Assembly: GCA_016932895.1 (NCBI GenBank)
Contig: JAFGCA010000445.1
Coordinates: forward strand, 1-6,291
Direction: 5' to 3'
DNA length: 6,291 nt
Origin: Sedimentisphaerales bacterium
Lineage (GTDB): Bacteria > Planctomycetota > Phycisphaerae > Sedimentisphaerales > SG8-4
This document shows positions 1 through 5,553 of this stretch, piece after piece; positions within the stretch are counted from its first letter, which is position 1, and each line of letters starts with the position of its first letter. The translations under genes were made by a program, and so were the position numbers. The notes beneath the pieces are model-generated. The model did no database searches. It was not told where the DNA came from and worked only from the letters and a program-made list of their open reading frames with translations.

Positions 1-1065
1 GCCGCACCGTGCTTCGGAGACCTTATCGTATGGAGTGTCGATAGCGAAGATGACCGGCAACCCGGCGGCCATGTACTCGAACAGTTTGTTGGGACTGACG
101 CCGTACTTGAACAGGTCTTTCTTCTGCAGACCGATGTAGCCGAGATCGGCCTCGCGCGTTAGAGCGGGCATCTGCGACCGCGTCACCGGCGGCAGAAACG
201 TGACGTTCTGCAACCCCGCCCGGCGGGCGCTTTCTTCCAAAGCCGCTTTCTCGGGGCCCTGCCCCACCAGCAAGAAATGAATTCCCGGCTCGTCTTTCAA
301 AAGCTCGGCGGCGGCGACGACGTGCTCCAGCGCGTTGGCGATGCCGTGATTGCCGCCGTACAAAATGATCCGCTTGCCTTCCCGCTTGAGACGCCCAATG
401 ACGCCGGCGTGCATCTCGGGGAGATCCTCCACGTTCTGCGCCGCCGCTTGCAGATCGAAACCGTTGGGGATATGGACAAACTTCTTGGCGTCCAGACCGT
501 GCGCGACCATGTACTCTTTGGCCCCGGGGCAAAGGGACACGGTAACGTCGCAGTGCTCGTAGGCGAAACGCTCGGTCCAGGCCATCGCCCGAATGAACGG
601 ATGTCGCGACGAGTAGCCGCCCAATTCCTGGACGCTCAGCGGCCAGAGGTCGCGGACTTCAAAGATGAATTTCGCCTCGTACCTTTTCGCCAACCGTCGC
701 CCGTTCAGAGCGACAAACGGGTGCGGCGACGAGGCAATCACCACATCCGGGCGCGGCAATTCCTTCAGACGAGTACAGACCAGGCGCAGGGAATACTCGG
801 CCATGTTGAGGACGCGTCCGAGGCCGTTGCCCTCGTAGCGACAGGTCTTGATCCAGACGTACGGAATGCCGTCCACTTCCGCGCGCCGGCCCTCGGGCCG
901 CTTCGTCTGTAGATGGTGGAACGAAGCACACACGATGGCCGGCCTGCATCCCATCTGCCTGAAGTGCCGGGCCAGGTAATAGTGCCGGTACTCCATGCCG
1001 TGGATCCTGCTGCCCGCGTAGTGGTTCAGAATCCATACGACCGGGCCGTCATTCGTAGTCGTCAC
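1..1065 (-). CDS. GT4 (WbuB-like) glycosyltransferase, 3' end beyond window
   Basis: Likely a retaining GT-B glycosyltransferase of family GT4 that transfers a sugar from a nucleotide donor to a lipid-linked polysaccharide intermediate at the inner face of the membrane. The frame runs open for 355 codons to the left edge with no stop, so the C-terminus (perhaps 40-60 residues) is missing. Visible are an N-terminal Rossmann strand (VVWILNHYA, residues 9-17), the EVRDLWP motif at 136-142 typical of WbuB-like enzymes, the hinge motif IPNGFDL near 199-205, LYGGNHGIANALE at 235-247, and the C-domain donor-site motif SPNKLFEYMAAGLPVI at 324-339. I chose the GTG at 1065 because it sits just before the conserved first strand. 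No Shine-Dalgarno sequence precedes it, and the frame stays open upstream to a TGA at 1215-1213, so TTG at 1080 or GTG at 1191 are alternatives. It shares motifs with the other GT4 at 2920-4182. Acceptor and sugar cannot be told from sequence. Confidence 0.9.
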   Translation of the reverse strand, partial: MTTTNDGPVVWILNHYAGSRIHGMEYRHYYLARHFRQMGCRPAIVCASFHHLQTKRPEGRRAEVDGIPYVWIKTCRYEGNGLGRVLNMAEYSLRLVCTRLKELPRPDVVIASSPHPFVALNGRRLAKRYEAKFIFEVRDLWPLSVQELGGYSSRHPFIRAMAWTERFAYEHCDVTVSLCPGAKEYMVAHGLDAKKFVHIPNGFDLQAAAQNVEDLPEMHAGVIGRLKREGKRIILYGGNHGIANALEHVVAAAELLKDEPGIHFLLVGQGPEKAALEESARRAGLQNVTFLPPVTRSQMPALTREADLGYIGLQKKDLFKYGVSPNKLFEYMAAGLPVIFAIDTPYDKVSEARCG

Positions 1066-1095
1066 GTGCGAGTCAGCCAAGAAAAGTAGGAACAG

Positions 1096-1101
1096 GAGTT
1101 C
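1096..1101 (+). repeat. Left copy of flanking direct repeat GAGTTC
   Basis: GAGTTC directly abuts the left end of the inverted-repeat element and recurs at 1264-1269 just outside the right end. Extended outward, 8 of 9 bases match (CAGGAGTTC at 1093-1101 against CAAGAGTTC at 1261-1269), though the outer part of the right copy lies inside the terminal repeat. It is a candidate target-site duplication; six bases can also match by chance. Confidence 0.5.
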
Positions 1102-1122
1102 TGCAAAATGGAGAGTAGGCTT
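1102..1122 (+). repeat. Left terminal inverted repeat
   Basis: This 21-nt sequence beginning TGCAAAATGGAG is the exact reverse complement of 1242-1262. Identity stops abruptly on both sides: position 1101 does not pair with 1263, nor 1123 with 1241. It contains ATG GAG AGT AGG CTT, so either strand read inward from an end can begin Met-Glu-Ser-Arg-Leu. Confidence 0.9.
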
Positions 1123-1124
1123 AT

Positions 1125-1164
1125 ATTCTTCAAGGAAATCGTTGGTGTGATTTCCTTGAAGAAT
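1125..1164. other. Perfect 16-bp stem, 8-nt loop hairpin inside the element
   Basis: Arm 1125-1140 (ATTCTTCAAGGAAATC) is the exact reverse complement of 1149-1164, with an 8-nt loop at 1141-1148. On neither strand is the stem followed by a T-run, so it is not a standard intrinsic terminator. It starts two bases inside the left terminal repeat, so in RNA it could stack on the stem formed by the terminal repeats. Confidence 0.85.
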
Positions 1165-1241
1165 GAGCTTGTAGACCCATACACGAAACACTTCCGTTCT
1201 CGGGAGGAAAAATCACGAAGAAGATTCTTCCTGCCTACAGC

Positions 1242-1262
1242 AAGCCTACTCTCCATTTTGCA
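1242..1262 (-). repeat. Right terminal inverted repeat, overlapping the aminotransferase stop
   Basis: This is the exact inverted copy of 1102-1122. On the minus strand it encodes the end of the aminotransferase (Gln-Asn-Gly-Glu, then TAG at 1248-1246), so the repeat is part coding and part intergenic. Confidence 0.9.
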
Positions 1263-2358
1263 AGAGTTCAGTAAGAATGTGCTCTACGACCGCGTTCTGC
1301 ATCTCGGCGGTCAGCTCGGGATAGACCGGCAGCGCCATGATCTCGCTGGCCGCCTTCTCCGATTCGGGGAAGTCGCCCTGCTTGCAGCCGAGATACGCGA
1401 AGCACTCCTGCAAATGGGCCGGCACGGGGTAATAGATTTCGCAGCCGATGTGATGGGCGTGCAGATGGGCGACCACTTCGTCGCGGCGCGGCACGCGGAT
1501 GCAGTACTGATTGTAAATCGTTTTGCAATCAGGGCTTATATAGGGCGTCTGCACTTGCGTGCCGGCAAACTTCTCGTTGTAGTACGCCGCGTTGTCCCGG
1601 CGGGCCTGCGACCATGCATCCAGGTGCGGCAGCTTCACCAGCAGGGCCACCGCCTGAATCGGGTCGAGGCGGAAGTTGCCGCCGACGTACTTATGATAGT
1701 ACTTGGGCTGGGACCCGTGATTGCGCATCAGAAGGAGCCGCTCGTAGAGGGCGTCGTCGTTGGTCACGACCATGCCGCCGTCGCCGATACCGCCGAGGTT
1801 CTTGCTGGGAAAGAAGCTAAAGCAGCCGGCGGTACCGATGCTGCCCGCCTTCCGGCCTTTGTACGTGCTGGTAATCGACTGGGCGGCGTCTTCGATGACC
1901 GCGAGATCGTGCTTGGCCGCCACCTCCAGGATCGGAGCCATGTCCGCCATCTGGCCAAATAAGTGGACTGGCATGATCGCCTTCGTTTTCTCCGTCACCG
2001 CCGCCTCGATCCGGGCCGGATCGATGTTGTACGTCTGCGGGTCGATGTCCACAAAGACCGGCCTGGCCCCGATGCGGGCGATACAGCCCACGGTGGCGAA
2101 GAACGTGAACGGCGTCGTGATGACCTCGTCGCCCGGGCCGATATCCAGGCTCATCAGGACGTTCAGGATCGCGTCGGTGCCGCTGGAGACGCCGACGCCA
2201 TACTTGCAGTCACTGGCCGCGGCGATTCTCTTCTCCAATTCCTCCACCTTCGGACCGCCGATGCAGCGCTGCGAATCCAGCACCTCCGAGACGGCCGCCA
2301 GGACCTCGTCCTTGATCGTTGCGTATTGTGCCCTCAGATCCAACAAAGGTACTTCCAT
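1246..2358 (-). CDS. DegT/DnrJ/EryC1 family PLP-dependent sugar aminotransferase (WbpE-like)
   Basis: A 370-residue fold-type I aminotransferase of the kind that uses glutamate and PLP to aminate a keto-sugar nucleotide. The N-terminus MEVPLLDLRAQY is typical of the DegT/DnrJ/EryC1/StrS family. The PLP-phosphate motif SSGTDA is at 58-63, the ring-binding IEDAAQ at 155-160 (Asp157), and the Schiff-base lysine is Lys186 in SFFPSKNLGG, followed by GDGGMV. The FFPSKNL form resembles WbpE/WlbC-type enzymes making 3-amino sugars of UDP-uronates, but substrate is inferred only. I prefer ATG at 2358 over TTG at 2376 because a GAAGGAAGG ribosome site precedes it and the family consensus starts there. 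Length is normal. The last codons and the TAG stop lie in the right terminal repeat of the inserted element, so the extreme C-terminus is probably not ancestral, yet the core ends normally at VVEHILTELL. Confidence 0.93.
   Translation of the reverse strand: MEVPLLDLRAQYATIKDEVLAAVSEVLDSQRCIGGPKVEELEKRIAAASDCKYGVGVSSGTDAILNVLMSLDIGPGDEVITTPFTFFATVGCIARIGARPVFVDIDPQTYNIDPARIEAAVTEKTKAIMPVHLFGQMADMAPILEVAAKHDLAVIEDAAQSITSTYKGRKAGSIGTAGCFSFFPSKNLGGIGDGGMVVTNDDALYERLLLMRNHGSQPKYYHKYVGGNFRLDPIQAVALLVKLPHLDAWSQARRDNAAYYNEKFAGTQVQTPYISPDCKTIYNQYCIRVPRRDEVVAHLHAHHIGCEIYYPVPAHLQECFAYLGCKQGDFPESEKAASEIMALPVYPELTAEMQNAVVEHILTELLQNGE
1264..1269 (+). repeat. Right copy of flanking direct repeat GAGTTC
   Basis: This is the second copy of the hexamer next to the element, separated from the right terminal repeat by one base (A at 1263). 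On the minus strand it is GAA CTC, coding Glu-Leu near the aminotransferase C-terminus. The left copy is in the same reading frame 168 bp away. Confidence 0.5.
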
Positions 2359-2360
2359 GA

Positions 2361-2369
2361 TCCTTCCTT
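2361..2369 (-). promoter_or_regulatory. Ribosome binding site of the aminotransferase
   Basis: The purine-rich GAAGGAAGG lies 2 nt upstream of the ATG at 2358; its AAGGA core at the proper 6-nt distance supports this start over the upstream TTG at 2376. Confidence 0.7.
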
Positions 2370-2395
2370 CTGTCAATGTCTTGATTTGTCCTGCG

Positions 2396-2923
2396 TCAGA
2401 GACGCTTGTCTTCCGTGTCGCCGCGCGATTCGGCGTCGCGGGTGCCGGTGATACGGATCGGGCAGCCCACCGCCACGGCGTTGTCCGGGACCGACTGGTT
2501 GACCAGCGATCCGGCCCCGATTACGGCGTTGCGCCCGATGGTGATCCCGTTCTTGCCCGAAATCACCGTGCAGCGCATGCCGATATAGGCGTTCTCTCCG
2601 ATGGCAATCGGCGTGTGCTGCTGATCGAGACCGTGCACGGCGAAATAGGTCCCGTAGGAAATCACCGCATTGTCCCCGATCGTCGTCAACGCCGGGTCCA
2701 CATCATCCATATAACACTTCATTCCAATGAACACGTTCCGGCCAATTCGAAAACCGATGAGCCGGTACAGCGCAACTCGCAAACGAGTCGAAACGATATT
2801 GGGAATCAGCACCACGTTGAGCCATTTGCGAATGGGCTTCCAGATTATAAGCCAAAGCGGGTAATCCGCATAGTACGGAACCTCCTTGCCGCGGATTTTG
2901 TACAGAAGTCGTGCGATTCTCAT
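2396..2923 (-). CDS. Left-handed beta-helix (hexapeptide) acyltransferase, probably sugar O-acetyltransferase
   Basis: A 175-residue protein of the trimeric hexapeptide acyltransferase superfamily, expected to transfer an acetyl group from acetyl-CoA to a sugar or sugar nucleotide in the polysaccharide pathway. Hexapeptide repeats appear as IGRNVFIGMKC (60-70), IGDNAVISYGTYF (82-94), IGENAYIGMRCTVI (108-121) and IGRNAVIGAGSLV (129-141). His97 in YFAVHG is the candidate catalytic base, and VPDNAVAVGCPIRI (145-158) is the usual C-terminal coil. A hydrophobic, basic stretch at 21-40 (YPLWLIIWKPIRKWLNVVLI) may lie on the membrane. The last 15 residues are charged and look disordered. The ATG overlaps the upstream glycosyltransferase stop by 4 nt (ATGA) and has a GGAG site, indicating translational coupling. 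A WbpD-type N-acetyltransferase acting with the aminotransferase next door is possible, but the N-terminal region looks more like capsule or colanic-type O-acetyltransferases. Confidence 0.9.
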   Translation of the reverse strand: MRIARLLYKIRGKEVPYYADYPLWLIIWKPIRKWLNVVLIPNIVSTRLRVALYRLIGFRIGRNVFIGMKCYMDDVDPALTTIGDNAVISYGTYFAVHGLDQQHTPIAIGENAYIGMRCTVISGKNGITIGRNAVIGAGSLVNQSVPDNAVAVGCPIRITGTRDAESRGDTEDKRL

Positions 2924-4182
2924 CGGCACCGCTCCGTTTTGTTTCCGGCGCGTTCGACGGCGCTGAGAAGGACGTTCTCCAGGCGCTCGGCCAGAAGACA
3001 ACGGTCGAATTCCCGCTCGGCCAGGGCGCGGGCGTTTTGGCCCATCCGCCGGCACAGCTCGGGATCGCCGGAGAGCTGCTCCAGGGCATCGGCGAGCGCC
3101 TCGGGCCGGTGCGGGTCCAGGGACCGCCCGCACTGGTTCTTCTCGACCGTCTCGCCCAGCCAGCCCGGCACGTTGATCAGCACGGGTTTACCCGCCGCCA
3201 GCGCGTCAAACATCTTATTCGGCGACCACGTGTGTTCCTTCGCCGCCCGGTAGATCGTCAGGCACACGTCACAGCCGGCCACGATTTGCGCCACTTCCGC
3301 CTTGTCCGGCACCAGGTCGCTGAAAACCACGTTTTTGAGGCCGTGCTGTTGGGCCATGTCCTGAAGCTCCTGCCGCCTGCCCCCGCTGCCGTGCAGTACG
3401 AGGACGATGTCGTCCCGGCCCCGCTCGGCCAGAAGACGTGCTGCTTCAATCGCGTATTCCAGGCCGTTGGCGGTCCCCATCGCCCCGAAGTAGACCGCTG
3501 CGAAACGCGCGCCGAGCCCCAGGCGCTTGCGGGATGCGCTGCCGTCGAGGTCGGGGTGAAACAGATCCAGGTCGCTGGCGTTCGGGATCATGGTCACCTT
3601 CTCGGCCGAGACACCGGTGCGAACGATCCCCTCCTTCATGCCGGGCGACAGGGCCACGACGTGGTCGGCGGCGCGATAGAGCCTGCGGGCCATGCGTCGC
3701 AGCCACCCGATGGCGAGCGGATTTCTCAAGGCGCCTACGTTGACCAGCGCCTCGGGCCAGAGGTCGCGCACCTCGAAGACAAACGGAACACCAAAGTGGC
3801 GTGCCAGGTCTTTTCCGGCCAATCCCACCGTCAGCGGTGTGTGCGTGGCGAAGACAACGTCGGGCCGGTCGAGACTCTTGCCGACGCGGGACGCGACGCG
3901 AGCGAACTGATAGAACTTGAGCATGCGCCGCCAGCCGGGCGTGGCCGTTCCGACGTGCGGATCGTTGTAGGCCGCCGCGACCGAGACCACCCGGATGCCG
4001 TCGGCTTCATGTTCCGAGTGCGACCGGCCCTCGGCGACGGGGAACTCCTCGTTGGCCCATCCCGAGGTGATCATGGTCACGTGGTGGCCCTTGCCCGCGA
4101 GGTAGCGGCCGAATTCGTACGACCGCGTACCCGTGCGACCGCGACGTGAGGCGAAATACTGATGGATGTAAAGGATGCGCAC
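2920..4182 (-). CDS. GT4 (WbuB/WcaI-like) glycosyltransferase
   Basis: A 420-residue GT-B glycosyltransferase of family GT4, expected to act at the cytoplasmic face of the inner membrane in assembling a repeat unit. The N-terminus MRILYIHQYF and the GTRSYEFGRYLAGKGHHVTMITS stretch (18-40) form the acceptor-domain Rossmann start. FEVRDLWPEALVNVGAL (136-152) is the WbuB-like signature, IPNASDLDLF (199-208) marks the interdomain hinge, YFGAMGTANGLEYAIEAA (231-248) opens the donor domain, and WSPNKMFDALAAGKPVLINVPGW (319-341) carries the nucleotide-sugar binding region. The length is typical. The GTG at 4182 is preferred because GAGG overlaps the previous stop at the right distance and the Rossmann strand begins immediately. 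It follows the dehydrogenase by 9 nt and overlaps the acyltransferase start. Relatives include fucosyl- and N-acetylaminosugar transferases; the sugar cannot be assigned. Confidence 0.93.
   Translation of the reverse strand: MRILYIHQYFASRRGRTGTRSYEFGRYLAGKGHHVTMITSGWANEEFPVAEGRSHSEHEADGIRVVSVAAAYNDPHVGTATPGWRRMLKFYQFARVASRVGKSLDRPDVVFATHTPLTVGLAGKDLARHFGVPFVFEVRDLWPEALVNVGALRNPLAIGWLRRMARRLYRAADHVVALSPGMKEGIVRTGVSAEKVTMIPNASDLDLFHPDLDGSASRKRLGLGARFAAVYFGAMGTANGLEYAIEAARLLAERGRDDIVLVLHGSGGRRQELQDMAQQHGLKNVVFSDLVPDKAEVAQIVAGCDVCLTIYRAAKEHTWSPNKMFDALAAGKPVLINVPGWLGETVEKNQCGRSLDPHRPEALADALEQLSGDPELCRRMGQNARALAEREFDRCLLAERLENVLLSAVERAGNKTERCR
2932..2935 (-). promoter_or_regulatory. Ribosome binding site of the acyltransferase
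   Basis: GGAG lies 8 nt upstream of the ATG at 2923, inside the end of the preceding glycosyltransferase gene. It supports the overlapping ATGA start. Confidence 0.6.
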
Positions 4183-4189
4183 GCTACCG

Positions 4190-4193
4190 CCTC
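4190..4193 (-). promoter_or_regulatory. Ribosome binding site for the GTG-start glycosyltransferase
   Basis: GAGG overlaps the dehydrogenase TGA stop (TGAGG) and lies 7 nt upstream of the GTG at 4182. It decides the non-ATG start and suggests coupling to the upstream gene. Confidence 0.6.
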
Positions 4194-5502
4194 ACCAATA
4201 CAAGCCTTCATAGCCCGGTGTGCACGGGTCGACCCCTTCGATCCCGGCCGTGTCCAGCACGACCGCCCCGGCATCGAGCCATCTCCGCACGCAGGCCGCA
4301 CCGACGGTGGGATGATTCACGACGATCAGGTCGGTGGTGGCAAGATCATCAAGCGAGCCGACTAACAACTCTTCGAGATGACGCAGCGCGTTGTGCACCT
4401 GCTCCTTGTTGCTGCCGATCAACCGGTCCGGCTGAACCACCGGGTCGTAAATCCGCAGCGCGATCCCCTCCCCGATCAGCGCCTTGGCCACCTTGACGTA
4501 GGGACTCTCGCGCATGTCGTCGGTGTCGGCCTTGAAGGCCAGACCGACCATACCTACGGTCGCGGGCCGGTGCGCGAGAATGCGCCGCACCACCCGGCCG
4601 ACCTGGACTTCGTTGCTCTCGAGAATTTTTTCCAGCATCGGCAGCCTGACCGATTGGAGCGAGGCCAGGCGCAGAACCGCACGGAGATCTTTGGGCAGGC
4701 ACGACCCACCGAAGGCCGGCCCCGGACGCAGATAACGCGGACTGATGTTGAGCTTCGTGTCGGCACAAAAGACTTCGGCCACCCGGCGTGCATCGACACC
4801 GACCGACTTGGCGAGCGCGCCGATCTCGTTGGCAAAGGTAATCTTCAACGCGTGAAAAAGATTGTCACCGTATTTGACCGTCTCCGCTTCCGCCAGGCCA
4901 AGACGAAAGACCGGTGCCTCGTATTGGCGGTACAGTCTCAGCAGCGGCTCCGCTGCACCCGGGGAGCTCTCTCCGACAACGATCTTGGGCGGCTCGAAGA
5001 AGTCCCGCACCGCCGTCCCTTCGCGCAGGAATTCGGGGTGAAAGACGAAGCGGAAATCTCGTCCCGCCTTCAATCCCGATTCCCTCTCCAGGACCGGAAT
5101 GACGCGCTGGGCGGACGTGCCCGGCAGGCACGTGCTGCGCAGCACGATCAGCGGCCGGTCCGGGGACGTTCGCAGAACCCGCCCGATCTGCCCGGCCACG
5201 GTTTCCACGGCAGTCAGGTCGATCCCGCCGTCGGGATCGGACGGCGTCCCCACGCAGATCCACGCCATCTCGCTGCCGGCCAGGGCGTCCCGGGGCTCCG
5301 TCGTAGCCGCCAGCCGCCCCGCCTGGTGCCCGGCGGCGAGCAGCTCGACCACGCCCGGTTCCTGCACGGGCGACCGCCCGCACGAGAGATCGGCGACCTT
5401 GCCCGCGACCGGGTCGACGCCCACGATCTCATGGCCGTCACGAAGCAGGCACGCCCCGCTGACGACGCCCACGTACCCCATGCCAAAAATGCTTATTTTC
5501 AT
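4192..5502 (-). CDS. Nucleotide-sugar 6-dehydrogenase, AlgD-like (GDP-mannose dehydrogenase type)
   Basis: A 436-residue member of the UDP-glucose/GDP-mannose dehydrogenase family, which oxidises the C6 hydroxyl of a sugar nucleotide to a carboxylate in two NAD-dependent steps. The N-terminal Rossmann motif is GMGYVG (7-12), and Asp30 after the second strand should bind NAD ribose. CVGTPS (83-88), RSTCLPGT (122-129), HPEFLREGTAV (155-165, Glu157), VKYGDN (209-214, Lys210 and Asn214), and the catalytic-cysteine motif FGGSCLPKD with Cys268 follow, then the C-terminal FKADTDDMRESP. Length and Cys268 match my recollection of Pseudomonas AlgD, and DTKLNISPRYLRPG plus SCLPKD favour the GDP-mannose type over the UDP-glucose type (SCFPKD). 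A UDP-N-acetylhexosamine substrate remains possible given the neighbouring 2-epimerase. ATG at 5502 follows an in-frame TTG; no strong ribosome site is visible. Confidence 0.94.
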   Translation of the reverse strand: MKISIFGMGYVGVVSGACLLRDGHEIVGVDPVAGKVADLSCGRSPVQEPGVVELLAAGHQAGRLAATTEPRDALAGSEMAWICVGTPSDPDGGIDLTAVETVAGQIGRVLRTSPDRPLIVLRSTCLPGTSAQRVIPVLERESGLKAGRDFRFVFHPEFLREGTAVRDFFEPPKIVVGESSPGAAEPLLRLYRQYEAPVFRLGLAEAETVKYGDNLFHALKITFANEIGALAKSVGVDARRVAEVFCADTKLNISPRYLRPGPAFGGSCLPKDLRAVLRLASLQSVRLPMLEKILESNEVQVGRVVRRILAHRPATVGMVGLAFKADTDDMRESPYVKVAKALIGEGIALRIYDPVVQPDRLIGSNKEQVHNALRHLEELLVGSLDDLATTDLIVVNHPTVGAACVRRWLDAGAVVLDTAGIEGVDPCTPGYEGLYW

Positions 5503-5553
5503 CAATGCGCCCGGAGATCAGTTTGTGCTGTCTCTGCGAAGTCCGACGTCCCG

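Larger units (their letters stand above)
1102..1262. mobile_element. 161-bp MITE-like element with 21-bp terminal inverted repeats
   Basis: The ends are perfect 21-bp inverted repeats (1102-1122 and 1242-1262; outer end TGCAAAATGG). By my count it is about 43% G+C, clearly below the flanking genes. It contains a perfect 16-bp internal hairpin and no credible transposase gene. The hexamer GAGTTC stands directly outside the left end and one base outside the right end, as a target-site duplication might. Small size, terminal repeats and lack of coding capacity fit a non-autonomous miniature transposon mobilised in trans; the family is not recognised. It overlaps the 3' end of the aminotransferase gene, giving its last codons and stop. 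Alternatives are a structured RNA or mRNA-processing element, or a dispersed palindromic repeat without known mobility. Confidence 0.6.

Noticed and set aside
277..912. 211-codon plus-strand frame
   Set aside because: It is antisense to the left-edge glycosyltransferase, whose minus-strand frame carries EVRDLWP and SPNKLFEYMAAG motifs.
1120..1125. TATAAG on the minus strand as a -10 box for the left-edge glycosyltransferase
   Set aside because: At 16-18 nt spacing the upstream hexamers (CACCAA, ACACCA, CACACC) match the -35 consensus poorly, and the site overlaps the inverted repeat. A promoter is not excluded but is not supported.
1125..1164. Hairpin as a rho-independent terminator after the aminotransferase
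   Set aside because: The stem is AT-rich and no T-run follows it on either strand; the glycosyltransferase follows in the same direction.
1108..1962. 284-codon plus-strand frame beginning in the left terminal repeat
   Set aside because: Beyond the element it is only the reverse strand of the aminotransferase gene. Only its first 50 or so codons belong to the element, and these look like palindrome sequence, not a protein family.
1760..3253. 497-codon open frame on the plus strand
   Set aside because: It lies antisense to the aminotransferase, the acyltransferase and part of the glycosyltransferase, which all have clear family motifs. Its translation is low-complexity and Arg/Ser-rich with no recognisable motif, as expected for the reverse strand of GC-rich genes.
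2911..4149. 412-codon open frame on the plus strand
   Set aside because: It is the antisense shadow of the GT4 glycosyltransferase at 2920-4182; it spans almost exactly that gene and has no recognisable motif.
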